A DNA stretch of 64,000 nt from Pseudomonas sp. DY-1 (GCF_003626975.1 NZ_CP032616.1:4812001-4876000); one strand, 5' to 3'; positions 11,569 through 20,338 are shown, counted from the first letter of the stretch. Translations and numbers: made by a program. The notes: generated from the sequence alone by a model not told the origin.

Positions 11569-14067
11569 ATGTCCGAGCTGCTAGCCAACTATCCCCTGAC
11601 CGCCACGGCCTACCACGAACTGCTGGATGCCGAGGGCCAGGTGCGTCCCCATTGGCAACGCCTTTTCCAGCAGATCGAGCGCAGCAGTCCGGCGCAGATG
11701 CAGCAGCGCCAGGAACTGCTGGCGCGGCAGATCCAGGAGAACGGCGTCACCTACAACGTGTACGCCGATCCCAAGGGCACCGACCGCCCATGGGAGCTGG
11801 ACCTGTTGCCCAACCTGCTCTCGGCCGAGGAATGGCAGCCCATCGCCGCAGGCGTGGCCCAGCGTGCGCGCTTGCTCAATGCCGTGCTCGCTGACCTCTA
11901 CGGCGGGCAGCACCTGCTGGCCGAAGGGCTGTTGCCCAGCGAGCTGGTCTATGGCCATCCCAACTTCCTCTGGCCCTGTCAGGGTGTGCAGCCGCCTGGC
12001 GGCATATTCCTGCACAGCTATGCAGTGGACCTCGCCCGGGATGCCGATGGCCGCTGGCATGTGCTGGCCGATCGCACCCAGGCGCCGTCCGGTGCCGGCT
12101 ACGCGCTGGAAAACCGGCAAATCGTGTCCCGTGCACTGCCGGAGCTTTATCGCGACCTGCGCGTGCAATACCTCGCCGGCTACTTCCGCACCCTGCAAGA
12201 AACCTTGATCCGCCAGGCGCCCAGCGATGGGGAGACGCCGCTCGTGGTACTGCTCACCCCGGGGCGCTTCAACGAGACCTATTTCGAACACCTCTACCTG
12301 GCCCGCCAGCTTGGTTTCCCGTTGGTGGAGGGTCACGACCTGACGGTGCGCGACGCCACCCTCTACCTCAAGACGCTCGGCGGCCTGAAGCGCGTTCACG
12401 CCGTGTTGCGCCGCCTCGACGACGACTACTGCGATCCGCTGGAACTGCGCACTGATTCGGCCCTTGGGGTGCCGGGCCTGCTGGATGCGGTTCGCCAGGG
12501 GCGGGTGCTGGTGGCCAATGCCCTGGGCAGTGGCGTGCTGGAGTCGCCGGGTTTGCTGGGCTTCCTCCCGAAAGTCAGCCAGCGCCTGCTCGGCGAGGAG
12601 CTGCTGCTGCCAACCGTCGGCACCTGGTGGTGCGGCCAGGGGCAGGTGCTGAGCAAGTCCCCGGACGGCCTGGCTGGATTGGTGATCAAGCCGGCCTTTC
12701 CCAGCCAGAGCTTCGAACCGCTGTTCGGCCACGCGCTAGAAGACGGTGCGCTACTGGCGTTGCGCAAGCGCCTGCAGGCCCATCCCCACGCCTATGTCGC
12801 CCAGCGCATGGCGCAGCTTTCCCAGGCTCCGGTCTGGCAGGGCGATGAAGAAGGTGGCGAGCTGCACTCGCGGGCCATCGGTATGCGCGTGTTCGCCGTG
12901 GCAGGCGCAGACGGTAGCTACTGGGTGATGCCTGGAGGGTTGACGCGGGTGGCCTCGGAGGCCGATGCCGAAGTGGTATCCATGCAGCGCGGCGGTGCCA
13001 GCAAGGACACCTGGGTGCTGGCCGACCTGCCAGTGGTGGGCGAGCCGTTGCGGCCACGCACCATCGGCGCGCGCGACCTGATCCGTCAGGACCCCTATCT
13101 GCCGTCGCGGGTGGTGGAGAACCTCTACTGGTTCGGCCGCTACGGCGAGCGCTGCGACGATGGCGCGCGGCTGTTGCGGGTGGTGCTGTCGCGCTATGTG
13201 GACGCCGACGGCGACGAGCAGGCATTGCGCTCGGCACTACAACTGGCCGGCGCCATCGGCCTCGTGCCTGTCGGCAAGGAGCCCCTGGAGCAGCGCCTGC
13301 TGGCGGCTCTGCTGGACGACGAATGGCCGAGCAGCGTCAGTGCGAACCTGCGCCGCCTGCACTGGGCCGCGGCTCAGGTGCGTGGCCGGTTGTCGCGGGA
13401 GAACTGGCACGCGGTGCTGGAACTGCACCGCGAGGCACAGGCCCTGGACCCGAAACGTACCGATCTCGGCGAGGCAATGGAGTTCCTCAATCGCCTGCTG
13501 ATGTCCCTGGCGGCGCTGTCCGGCTTCGCCCTGGACGACATGACCCGTGACGATGGCTGGCGCTTCCTGATGATCGGCAGGCGTATCGAGCGGGTGCAGT
13601 TCTACGCCGACGCCATTGCCGGCTTCCTCGAAGGAGGCGCTTCCTGGGACCAGGGCGCCCTGGAGTGGTTGCTGGAGCTGGGCAACAGCACCATCACCTA
13701 CCGTTCGCGCTACCTGGCATCGCCGCAGTTGATCCCGGTGCTCGACCTGCTCCTGCTGCATGACCAGAATCCCCATGCCCTGCGCTTCCAGCTGCAGGCG
13801 CTGGAACGTTCCCTCGGGCGCTTGCACCAGGAATTCGGTGCGCCACAGGAACTGGTGCTGAGCGGGTTGATCGGACGCCTGTTGGCTTTCGACCTGGCCA
13901 CCCTCGAAGACCCTCTGTTCGGCAGCGAAAGCCTGGCCGAGGTGCTGGCCGGCCTGGCGGGACTGCTGCGGGATATCGCACAGAACGTCGGGCAGGTCTC
14001 CGATCGTCTCGGATTGCGCTATTTTGCCCACGTCGACGACGTCAGCCAGCAAACGGTATCCACCTGA
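11569..14067 (+). CDS. circularly permuted ATP-grasp / alpha-E domain fusion
   Basis: Predicted 832-residue COOH-NH2 ligase. Residues about 1-480 form a circularly permuted ATP-grasp domain (DUF404/DUF407 type) with the family motifs GRFNETYFEH, RRLDDDYCDPLELR and NALGSGVLE. Residues about 500-832 form an alpha-E domain (DUF403), an all-helical partner often fused to or beside this ligase. An in-frame TTG lies directly before the ATG; no clear ribosome site is seen, and about 100 bases separate it from the preceding stop. Its stop codon overlaps the start of the next gene (TGATG), so the two are coupled. Predicted to form an amide or peptide bond using ATP; the product is unknown. Confidence 0.9.
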   Translation: MSELLANYPLTATAYHELLDAEGQVRPHWQRLFQQIERSSPAQMQQRQELLARQIQENGVTYNVYADPKGTDRPWELDLLPNLLSAEEWQPIAAGVAQRARLLNAVLADLYGGQHLLAEGLLPSELVYGHPNFLWPCQGVQPPGGIFLHSYAVDLARDADGRWHVLADRTQAPSGAGYALENRQIVSRALPELYRDLRVQYLAGYFRTLQETLIRQAPSDGETPLVVLLTPGRFNETYFEHLYLARQLGFPLVEGHDLTVRDATLYLKTLGGLKRVHAVLRRLDDDYCDPLELRTDSALGVPGLLDAVRQGRVLVANALGSGVLESPGLLGFLPKVSQRLLGEELLLPTVGTWWCGQGQVLSKSPDGLAGLVIKPAFPSQSFEPLFGHALEDGALLALRKRLQAHPHAYVAQRMAQLSQAPVWQGDEEGGELHSRAIGMRVFAVAGADGSYWVMPGGLTRVASEADAEVVSMQRGGASKDTWVLADLPVVGEPLRPRTIGARDLIRQDPYLPSRVVENLYWFGRYGERCDDGARLLRVVLSRYVDADGDEQALRSALQLAGAIGLVPVGKEPLEQRLLAALLDDEWPSSVSANLRRLHWAAAQVRGRLSRENWHAVLELHREAQALDPKRTDLGEAMEFLNRLLMSLAALSGFALDDMTRDDGWRFLMIGRRIERVQFYADAIAGFLEGGASWDQGALEWLLELGNSTITYRSRYLASPQLIPVLDLLLLHDQNPHALRFQLQALERSLGRLHQEFGAPQELVLSGLIGRLLAFDLATLEDPLFGSESLAEVLAGLAGLLRDIAQNVGQVSDRLGLRYFAHVDDVSQQTVST

Positions 14068-15002
14068 TGCGCGCACAAGCCCAATCCATCGCCCCCGTGC
14101 AGAGCGCCCGCTACCAGGTGTTCCACGACACCCACTACCGCTATTCGGCGCCGGTGTCGCTGTCCCAGCAGCTGCTGCATCTCTGGCCGCGAGATTGCGC
14201 CTGGCAGCTGTGCGGCGGGCAGCAGCTGCTGATCGACCCCGAGCCCACACTGCGCCAAGACCTCACTGACGTTTTCGGCAACCCGCTGACGCGCCTGGCC
14301 TTCGAGCGGCCCCATGACGAACTGCAGGTCAATGCCCGCCTGCAGATCGAAGTCCTGCCCCACGCGCCGCTGGACCTTGCCGCCTCGCCGGCCTGGGAGC
14401 ATGTGCCGGCCGCTCTAAGCTTCACCGGCCGCGCCCTGTCGCCCATCGAGCTGGATGCCTGCCGCTATCGCGTCGAGTCGCCCTATGTGCGCATCAAGCG
14501 TCAATTCGCCGAGTTCGCTGCGGGCTGTTTTCCGGCTGGGCGACCCTTGCTGCAGGGCACGGCGGCGCTGATGGAGAAGATCTTCAGCGAATTCGCCTTC
14601 GATGCCGAAGCGACCCAGGTGGCGACGCCGCTGACCGAGGTGCTGGAGCGCCGTCGCGGGGTTTGCCAGGACTTCGCGCACCTGATGCTGGCCTGCCTGC
14701 GCTCCCGTGGGCTGGCGGCGCGCTACGTCAGTGGCTACCTGCTAACCCAGCCGCCGCCCGGCCAGCCCCGCCTGATCGGCGCAGACGCCTCGCACGCCTG
14801 GGTATCGGTCTATTGCCCGCGCAATGGCTGGGTGGACTTCGACCCCACCAACAACATCCTGCCCAACCTGGAGCACATCACCCTGGCATGGGGCCGCGAC
14901 TTCTCCGATGTCTCGCCCTTGCGCGGTGTCATCCTCGGCGGTGGCAGCCACGACCCCGAAGTACGGGTCACCGTCATGCCCCTTTGGGAAATGGCCGTCT
15001 GA
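14067..15002 (+). CDS. transglutaminase-like cysteine peptidase
   Basis: 311-residue protein with a bacterial transglutaminase N domain (about 15-95) and a transglutaminase core (about 150-265). The triad is intact: Cys200 (RGVCQDF), His243 (ASHAW) and Asp259 (DFDPTN). Bacterial members act mostly as peptidases or amide-cleaving enzymes rather than crosslinkers. It is coupled to the ATP-grasp/alpha-E gene by a one-base stop/start overlap and is the third member of the ligase operon. Together with the N-terminal domain of the DUF2126 fusion it gives this operon two separate transglutaminase active sites, a ligation-plus-cleavage logic. No signal peptide, so it acts in the cytoplasm. Confidence 0.9.
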   Translation: MRAQAQSIAPVQSARYQVFHDTHYRYSAPVSLSQQLLHLWPRDCAWQLCGGQQLLIDPEPTLRQDLTDVFGNPLTRLAFERPHDELQVNARLQIEVLPHAPLDLAASPAWEHVPAALSFTGRALSPIELDACRYRVESPYVRIKRQFAEFAAGCFPAGRPLLQGTAALMEKIFSEFAFDAEATQVATPLTEVLERRRGVCQDFAHLMLACLRSRGLAARYVSGYLLTQPPPGQPRLIGADASHAWVSVYCPRNGWVDFDPTNNILPNLEHITLAWGRDFSDVSPLRGVILGGGSHDPEVRVTVMPLWEMAV

Positions 15003-15009
15003 AACCCGC

Positions 15010-15113
15010 CTAGGTTGGTCCGAGCCCCGCGAGGCCCAACGTAGTGCTCCATCTCAGGCAGCGCATTGTTGGGTTTCCTACCTCTGCGGAACGCCGCCCG
15101 ACCCAACCTGCGG
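15010..15113. repeat. intergenic repeats, family C
   Basis: Two imperfect palindromes: TAGGTTGGTCCGAGCC with GGCCCAACGTAG, and GTTGGGTTTCCTACC with GACCCAACCTGCGG. Related to the GTAGGGTGG elements at 24245, 52179, 52961 and 60801. Confidence 0.5.
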
Positions 15114-15190
15114 GACTGTGCCGGGCGAGCACTTTGCCGGCGCCGTGCTAGCTTTTTCGGAGCCACTTCTCTCCTGCAAGGTGCTTTGCC

Positions 15191-16039
15191 ATGGATGAAA
15201 CAACCATCGTCAATGTGGGGACCGAGAAGGTCAGCGCGTTTATGACCACGGTCATGCAGTACGCCACTACCTTCGGCGTCAAGATTCTCGCGGCCATCGC
15301 CTTCTGGGTGGTCGGTCGCTGGCTCATCGGTTTTGCGGTTGGCCTGGTCCAGCGCTCCCTGGAACGACAGAAAGTGGACCCGACGGTGCTGCGCTACGTC
15401 GGCTCGTTCATCACCGTCACCCTGAACGTCCTCCTGGTGGTGGGCATCCTCGGCTTCTTCGGCATACAGACCACCAGCCTCGCGGCATTGATTGCGGCGG
15501 TCGGCCTGGCCATCGGCATGGCCTGGTCGGGGCTGCTGGCCAATCTGGCAGCAGGCGGTTTCATCATCGTCCTGCGGCCGTTCAAGGTGGGCGACATGAT
15601 CAGCGCAGGCGGTGTGACCGGCACGGTGAAGGAGATCGGTCTGTTCGCAACCGCGATCAACACCCCGGACAACGTGATGACCCTGGTGGGCAACAACAAG
15701 ATCTTCAGCGACAACATCCAGAACTTCAGCCACAACGAGTTCCGCCGGGTGGAGCTGAAAGCCCAGCTCTCCGGTGCTGCCGATTGGCAAGCTGCCGCAG
15801 CCGTTCTCAAGGCGCGCATCGCTGCCATCCCCAATGTGCTCACCGAGCCTCCGGTGGATGTGGAAATCCTCGAGTTCAACCTGGTGGGGCCGGTACTGGC
15901 GGTGCGGCCTTATTGCCACAACGACAACTACTGGCAGGTGTATTTCGATACCAACCGCACCATCAAGGAGGCCCTGGGCACGGACTTCCCTGCACCAATG
16001 CCGGCGCAGACCATCATCGTCCAGCAGCCGCAGGGATAA
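15191..16039 (+). CDS. mscS: MscS-type mechanosensitive channel
   Basis: Small-conductance mechanosensitive channel subunit (282 residues, similar to E. coli MscS), an inner-membrane heptamer that releases osmolytes on hypo-osmotic shock. Three transmembrane helices (about 25-50, 70-92, 95-125). The third has the Gly/Ala-rich pore-lining pattern AALIAAVGLAIGMAWSGLLA, followed by a cytoplasmic beta domain (FKVGDMISAGG) and the alpha/beta vestibule. The start is ATG with a weak purine-rich stretch upstream. It is a separate unit between family C repeats and a family B repeat. PAO1 carries a homologue in the same position. Confidence 0.9.
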   Translation: MDETTIVNVGTEKVSAFMTTVMQYATTFGVKILAAIAFWVVGRWLIGFAVGLVQRSLERQKVDPTVLRYVGSFITVTLNVLLVVGILGFFGIQTTSLAALIAAVGLAIGMAWSGLLANLAAGGFIIVLRPFKVGDMISAGGVTGTVKEIGLFATAINTPDNVMTLVGNNKIFSDNIQNFSHNEFRRVELKAQLSGAADWQAAAAVLKARIAAIPNVLTEPPVDVEILEFNLVGPVLAVRPYCHNDNYWQVYFDTNRTIKEALGTDFPAPMPAQTIIVQQPQG

Positions 16040-16050
16040 CCACTTACTGC

Positions 16051-16085
16051 CCCCCCTCTCCCTTTGGGAGAGGGTTGGGGTGAGG
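16051..16085. repeat. intergenic palindrome, family B
   Basis: CCCCTCTCCCTTTGGGAGAG followed by GGTTGGGGTGAGG: an inverted CTCTCCC/GGGAGAG with a 3-nt loop. It lies between the convergent mscS and acetyltransferase genes, so it may end both transcripts. Six more copies occur in this window. Confidence 0.6.
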
Positions 16086-16104
16086 CTAGTCAGATGGGCC
16101 GGAA

Positions 16105-16551
16105 TCAGTCCTTGCGCAGATGCAGGATCGGGAACGGCTTACCCGAACCATCCACTTCCGAGCGGTCGTACTGCACGAAACCCAGGCGCAGATAGAAACC
16201 CACGGCCTGCGGGTTCTGTTCGTTCACGTCGACGCTGCGTGCGCCTAGCGCCATCGCGCGCTCCATCAGTGCGCGGCCAATGCCCCGGCCATGCCGGGCT
16301 GGATCGACGAAGAGCATTTCCACCCTGTCCCCGACGCTGCCAATGAAGCCGGCGATCTGTCCGTCGGCACTGCGCAGACAGGCCAGCTGTACCGAGTCCA
16401 GGTAGGCGTCGCGCACCAGTGGCTTGAAGAACTGGATGTCGTCCTCGGTGAGAAAGTCATGGGTGGCGCGCACAGCGTCTTCCCAGATTTCGACCAGTCG
16501 CTGGCGGTCGGCCGGGGAAAGGGTGTTCAGGGTTTCGACTGCGATAACCAT
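16105..16551 (-). CDS. GNAT family N-acetyltransferase
   Basis: 148-residue acetyl-CoA-dependent acetyltransferase. The acetyl-CoA loop is VDPARHGRGIGRALM (R-G-x-G-I-G), and the C-terminal NPQAVGFYLRLGF segment is the usual GNAT motif B. It resembles YjaB-type members. The ATG was chosen (MVIAVETLN) because earlier in-frame codons would run into the upstream DCC gene; only 5 bases separate the genes, so they are probably co-transcribed. Substrate unknown. Confidence 0.85.
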   Translation of the reverse strand: MVIAVETLNTLSPADRQRLVEIWEDAVRATHDFLTEDDIQFFKPLVRDAYLDSVQLACLRSADGQIAGFIGSVGDRVEMLFVDPARHGRGIGRALMERAMALGARSVDVNEQNPQAVGFYLRLGFVQYDRSEVDGSGKPFPILHLRKD

Positions 16552-16556
16552 CCATG

Positions 16557-16928
16557 TCACCAGTGATGTTTGGCCCGGTTCCATCTGTAGAGCAGGCGGG
16601 CGAATATCTTGTAGGCGAGCTGTGCAAGGCCGTGGATCAACGGCAGGGAGAACAGTCGGGCTTTCCAGCGTTCCCCTGGCGAGTGGCGCCAGAGCACGAT
16701 GAAGGCATCCACGCCCATGCGCTTGATGCCCTGCTCGTCCACAAGGTGCAGGCGCTCGCGGACGTATTCGAGGTTTTCGCCGATTTCGTCCACTGAACTG
16801 TTGTCCTGATGGACATCGGCCCATTCCACCTGGCAGGCGGTGGTCTTGCCTTTCTGGCCTTCGATTCCGGCCTTGCACACCGGGCACGCGCTGTTGAAGT
16901 AGACCTTGATCCGCTCTTCGCCTTCCAT
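16557..16928 (-). CDS. DCC family thiol-disulfide protein (DUF393)
   Basis: 123-residue member of the DCC family, a small thioredoxin-like fold. Near the N-terminus is VYFNSACPVC, which supplies the CPxC-type thiol pair; the usual first motif D-x-x-C-x-x-C here reads NSACPVC, with Asn where many members have Asp. The C-terminal part is hydrophobic and basic (KIFARLLYRWNRAKHH). GGAG precedes the ATG. It is upstream of and close to the acetyltransferase gene. Family members are annotated as oxidoreductases but no substrate is established. Confidence 0.8.
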   Translation of the reverse strand: MEGEERIKVYFNSACPVCKAGIEGQKGKTTACQVEWADVHQDNSSVDEIGENLEYVRERLHLVDEQGIKRMGVDAFIVLWRHSPGERWKARLFSLPLIHGLAQLAYKIFARLLYRWNRAKHHW

Positions 16929-16986
16929 GGGCCGCTCCTGGCCGTGGGTTCGTCCCGGACAGTGTAAGGCCAGGACGGGCGCGGGG

Positions 16987-17574
16987 TCAGTGGTGCTTGC
17001 GGTCGACCCACTTGGGCGCGCTGCTTGGGCGCCAGGCTTCCAGGCGGTCCAGCAGGGTCTCCGGGTGGCCGCCGACCTGCAGCATGCCGCGGTGCTGATC
17101 GCGGACGAAGCGCTCTTCCACCAGGTGGTCGAGGAAGTCGGTGAGCTTGTCGTAGAAGCTGTTCACTTCCAGCAGGCCCAATGGCTTGCTGTGGTAGCCC
17201 AGCTGGCCCCAGGTCCAGATCTCGAACAGCTCTTCCAGGGTGCCCAGACCGCCGGGCAGGGCGATGAATGCGTCGGACAGCTCGGCCATGCGTGCCTTGC
17301 GTGCGTGCATGCCGTCCACCACTTCCAGGCGGGTCAGGCCCTTGTGGCCGATCTCCGCGTCCATCAGGCTCTGCGGAATCACCCCGATGACTTCCCCACC
17401 GGCAGCCAGGGCAGCATCGGCCACTGTGCCCATCAGGCCGACAGCGCCGCCGCCGTAGACCAGCGTGATGCCCCGCTCGGCCAGGGTGTGACCCAGGAGG
17501 GCGGCTGTTTCACGGTAGATAGGCTTGGCGCCGGGGCTGGCACCGCAGAACACGCAGATGGAACGCAAGGACAT
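16987..17574 (-). CDS. LOG family cytokinin riboside 5'-monophosphate phosphoribohydrolase
   Basis: 195-residue Rossmann-fold enzyme that in the family cleaves ribose 5-phosphate from nucleoside monophosphates (LOG, PpnN/YgdH relatives). The signature [12 protein letters not shown] (PGGxGTxxE) is present at about 109-120, with the paired Arg in MHARKARM. The N-terminal CVFCGASPG is also typical. GAGGAG lies upstream of the ATG. The PAO1 homologue sits next to azurin as here. Called lysine decarboxylase in older annotations, which is not supported by current knowledge of the family. Confidence 0.9.
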   Translation of the reverse strand: MSLRSICVFCGASPGAKPIYRETAALLGHTLAERGITLVYGGGAVGLMGTVADAALAAGGEVIGVIPQSLMDAEIGHKGLTRLEVVDGMHARKARMAELSDAFIALPGGLGTLEELFEIWTWGQLGYHSKPLGLLEVNSFYDKLTDFLDHLVEERFVRDQHRGMLQVGGHPETLLDRLEAWRPSSAPKWVDRKHH

Positions 17575-17825
17575 GGGGGACTCCTCGTGCGAAAAAAGCG
17601 CGCAAGAGTACCGATTTAGTCCCTGGGCTCCAAGCTGTACGAGTGGTCAACTTCCGAACGGTAGGCGCCGGAATCAGTCGGCGCAGCCGCCGCAAACCCC
17701 GGCGACACAAGCGGCGAGCAGGCTTGGCGGGAAGTTCGTGGCGCATCTCCTTCTGGACGAGTGGCGCCATGCCAGGGCGGCACCGGGTCGGGCCACCCTG
17801 TGATTGCATCGATCAATCCGGTAGA

Positions 17826-18449
17826 TCAGGCCAGCTTCAGCAGCTCCGCCGCCGTCATCCCCGACAGGCCCAGCAGGCAAAGGCCACAGGCGAGATAGGT
17901 GAGGCGGTGCCAGAGGGTGGAAGCGGCACGGCGGAACCAGTCCACCAGGCCGGCACAGATAAAGCACCAGAGCAGCGAAGACAGCATGAAACCGCCGAAG
18001 AACACTGCAAGGTGGGTCGGTGTCGGTTCGGCCACGCCCACTGCCGCCATGGCCCCGCCCATGGCGGCCCAGTAGACGATGTTCTGCGGGTTGGTCAGCG
18101 ACAGGGCGGCGCCAGAGGCGAAAGCACCGCCGCTGGCACCTTGCTCTTCGGTCGAGGGCTGCGGCGGGCGATGGGCGTCACGCAGCGACTGCAAGCCGAG
18201 CCAGCCCAGATACAGGGCACTGGCGATGGTCAGGGGGTAGCGCACGGTGGCGCTGTCCAGCAACAGGGCGAGGCCGGTAAGGCCCAGCGCGGCCCAGGTG
18301 GCATCGCCCACCAGCGAGCCGATCTGCACCATCAGCGCGGGCTTGTAACCGTCGCGCAGGCCGCGGCGCAGGGTTTCGCTGAACACCGCGCCGGGTGCTG
18401 CGTTGAAGACGAATCCGAGAAGCATCGCAGCGATGAAGAAGGACAACAT
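17826..18449 (-). CDS. LysE/RhtB family exporter
   Basis: 207-residue inner-membrane protein with about six hydrophobic helices and the family N-terminal pattern FVFNAAPGAVFSETLRRGLRDG, here split as FVFNAAPGAV and FSETLRRGLR. It probably exports an amino acid or related metabolite; the substrate cannot be read from the sequence. The start is the ATG beginning MLSFFIAAML. It diverges from azurin over about 120 bases. The 17575-17825 stretch downstream, toward the LOG gene, shows no gene or clear signal. Confidence 0.82.
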   Translation of the reverse strand: MLSFFIAAMLLGFVFNAAPGAVFSETLRRGLRDGYKPALMVQIGSLVGDATWAALGLTGLALLLDSATVRYPLTIASALYLGWLGLQSLRDAHRPPQPSTEEQGASGGAFASGAALSLTNPQNIVYWAAMGGAMAAVGVAEPTPTHLAVFFGGFMLSSLLWCFICAGLVDWFRRAASTLWHRLTYLACGLCLLGLSGMTAAELLKLA

Positions 18450-18572
18450 GAGTCTTGAAATTCCTTGTTTCAGACGGGTTGCGGCCTGTTGCCGCACGAT
18501 ATGGGAACTCGTGGATAAATGGTGCAGTCTCCCTTCTTGGGCATTTCTGCCCTTTCTGCCAAGGAGACTCCC

Positions 18573-19022
18573 ATGATTCGCAAGCTCGTCGTTGCATCCG
18601 TGCTGGCCCTGGCCAGTGCACCTCTGCTGGCTGCTGAATGTACCGTGGATGTGCAAGGCACTGACCAGATGACTTTCGATACCAAAGAGATCAAGGTCAG
18701 CAAAAGTTGCAAAACCTTCACCGTGAACCTGAAGCACTCGGGCAAGCTGGCCAAGAACGTAATGGGCCACAACTGGGTGCTGAGCAAGACCACCGATGCC
18801 CAGGCCATTGCCACCGAAGGCATGACCGCCGGCCTCGACAAGGACTACATCAAGGCCGACGACCCCCGCATCATCGCCCACACCAAGATGATCGGCGGTG
18901 GCGAGAGCGCCAGTGTGACCTTCGACGTGTCCAAGCTGACTGCCGGTGAGGGCTACGAGTTCTTCTGCTCGTTCCCGGGGCACGTGTCGATGATGAAGGG
19001 TACCCTGGCCCTGGTCGACTGA
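18573..19022 (+). CDS. azu: azurin (blue copper protein)
   Basis: Periplasmic type-1 copper electron carrier, 149-residue precursor. Signal peptide 1-20 is cleaved before [10 protein letters not shown], giving a 129-residue mature protein. All copper ligands are present in mature numbering: His46 (GHNW), Cys112 and His117 (CSFPGH) and Met121 (MMKG); the structural disulfide Cys3-Cys26 is also present. AAGGAG precedes the ATG by 6 bases. It donates electrons between c-type cytochromes and terminal reductases and has been linked to redox stress. No consensus Anr box was found in the short upstream region. Confidence 0.97.
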   Translation: MIRKLVVASVLALASAPLLAAECTVDVQGTDQMTFDTKEIKVSKSCKTFTVNLKHSGKLAKNVMGHNWVLSKTTDAQAIATEGMTAGLDKDYIKADDPRIIAHTKMIGGGESASVTFDVSKLTAGEGYEFFCSFPGHVSMMKGTLALVD

Positions 19023-19036
19023 CCTCAGGTGAACGC

Positions 19037-19070
19037 AAAAAAGGCCGCTCCGTGTAGCGGCCTTTTTTTG
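19037..19070 (+). terminator. rho-independent terminator of azurin
   Basis: AAGGCCGCT/AGCGGCCTT stem of 9 bp with a 6-nt loop, flanked by A-run and T-run (CCTTTTTTTG). Strong on both strands, so it may also stop transcription of the convergent hglS-like gene. Confidence 0.9.
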
Positions 19071-19100
19071 TTTCTGGAGCGAGCGCGGGCGTACATCTCT

Positions 19101-19126
19101 GTAGGGGCGAATGAATTCGCCCCTAC
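19101..19126. repeat. 26-bp family A palindrome, copy 1
   Basis: Arms GTAGGGGCGAAT and ATTCGCCCCTAC around GA. It overlaps the stop codon of the hglS-like gene. An identical copy lies just upstream of that gene at 20273-20298. Confidence 0.75.
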
Positions 19127-20142
19127 TGGCCTGCGGTCATCTTGAAGATGCCCTGGGCATTGCCGCTGTCGAAGTTCAGGTCCAGTCGGGCCTCTTCCGG
19201 ATCGAGCTCGCGCTGGATGAATTCCACGAATGAACCCGGCACCTCCCGCTGCACGGTCCGGCCGTTGGCGTCGATGAAGTCGCGCTGTACCTGCACGGCG
19301 CGGTAGGCGGTTTGCATCACCCGGCCGGACGCCGAGACTTCGATGCTGGCCTTCATCGGCCGGCCCTTGGCATTTTGCTCATCGACCACCGACTGCAGGT
19401 TGGCGACCCGGTCGGTGAGGTGATTGAACATGTTGCCCTCAGTGGCGATCCAGGCCATTTCCACGCTTTCGTCGCGCAGCAACTGGTAGTCGCTTTCTTG
19501 CACCACACCGTGCTGACGGTCAAAGGCGCGATAGAGCGCGGGTAGCAGGTGCCGAGCCTCGGCCTCGCTGCATTGGCGCTGGCGCCAGAGGGTGTCGAGG
19601 ATGGCCTTGTGGCTGGCGTCCAGCGGGTCGCGGCTGTCGCCCACCACGCGGCTCACCGCCAGCTGGAAGCTCTCGCCGAAGCGGCCCGGATGGAGTTCTG
19701 AGACGAAGAACTGGGCGATGTCCTCGGGAAGGTCCATCTGCCGGTAGGCATAACCGGTCATCTTCAGTCGGGTCAGCGGATAGGTGCGCACATCGGCGAA
19801 CCCCAGGGGCTCCAGCAACCGGGCGAAGGCCAGGCGGCCACGGGGCAGGGCGCCGTTATCCGGCCAGTCGACGGTGCGGATGGCACCGTGATCGAACACC
19901 ACCTGGCGGCCTTTGGCTTTTTGCTCTTCCACATAAGTACGACCAATGGGCACCGCCTCCACCAGCTTGTGGAACAGGCAGAGATTCAGTGCCTCGGCCA
20001 GCCAGGCGCGGTGCACGGCGGCGTTACTGAATGGAAAGGCAGACAGGCTCGTGGGGATTTCCACATGGGCTTCGACCCAGCGGGCGGCGGGCTCGCCGAT
20101 CACGCTGGCGACCAGGGCAAAAAGGCGTTGGTTGGTGGACAT
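19123..20142 (-). CDS. hglS: DUF1338 protein, probable 2-oxoadipate dioxygenase/decarboxylase
   Basis: 339-residue DUF1338/VOC-fold iron(II) enzyme. In P. putida lysine catabolism HglS converts 2-oxoadipate to 2-hydroxyglutarate with O2. Metal ligands of the family can be placed: His85 and substrate Arg89 in DHGAIRT, His241 in FNHLTDR and Glu307 in SFVEFIQR. It is shorter than the YdcJ/HglS type (about 450-464 residues), and the segment aligned with Val402-Ser403 of HglS reads GNAQGIF, so substrate contacts differ. The ATG giving MSTNQRLF was preferred to a codon 39 bases earlier. The LysR, amaB and amaA genes next to it match the P. putida pp_5257-5260 arrangement, which supports the role. 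Enzyme activity on 2-oxoadipate is inferred. Confidence 0.75.
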   Translation of the reverse strand: MSTNQRLFALVASVIGEPAARWVEAHVEIPTSLSAFPFSNAAVHRAWLAEALNLCLFHKLVEAVPIGRTYVEEQKAKGRQVVFDHGAIRTVDWPDNGALPRGRLAFARLLEPLGFADVRTYPLTRLKMTGYAYRQMDLPEDIAQFFVSELHPGRFGESFQLAVSRVVGDSRDPLDASHKAILDTLWRQRQCSEAEARHLLPALYRAFDRQHGVVQESDYQLLRDESVEMAWIATEGNMFNHLTDRVANLQSVVDEQNAKGRPMKASIEVSASGRVMQTAYRAVQVQRDFIDANGRTVQREVPGSFVEFIQRELDPEEARLDLNFDSGNAQGIFKMTAGQ

Positions 20143-20272
20143 GGAACGATTCCGGGATGGAGAAAAGGTGAGCCTATCCAAGCAGCCCGGCGGCGGTGGG
20201 GCAAACGAAAAAATCCGGCGGGTTCATTCCGTTTTTTCCTGAATGCGTCGCGCTGTGGTACGTGCATTCAAT

Positions 20273-20298
20273 GTAGGGGCGAATGAATTCGCCCCTAC
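20273..20298. repeat. 26-bp family A palindrome, copy 2
   Basis: Identical to the element at 19101-19126 (arms GTAGGGGCGAAT / ATTCGCCCCTAC). It lies between the hglS-like gene and the LysR regulator. Confidence 0.75.
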
Positions 20299-20338
20299 GG
20301 AAGAGAAGTTCGCAAATTTCCTGACAAGCCAGCGCTCG

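Noticed and set aside
18450-18572. Anr/FNR box upstream of azurin
   Set aside because: No TTGAT-N4-ATCAA match in this short gap; the TTGAAATTCC stretch does not form the required dyad.
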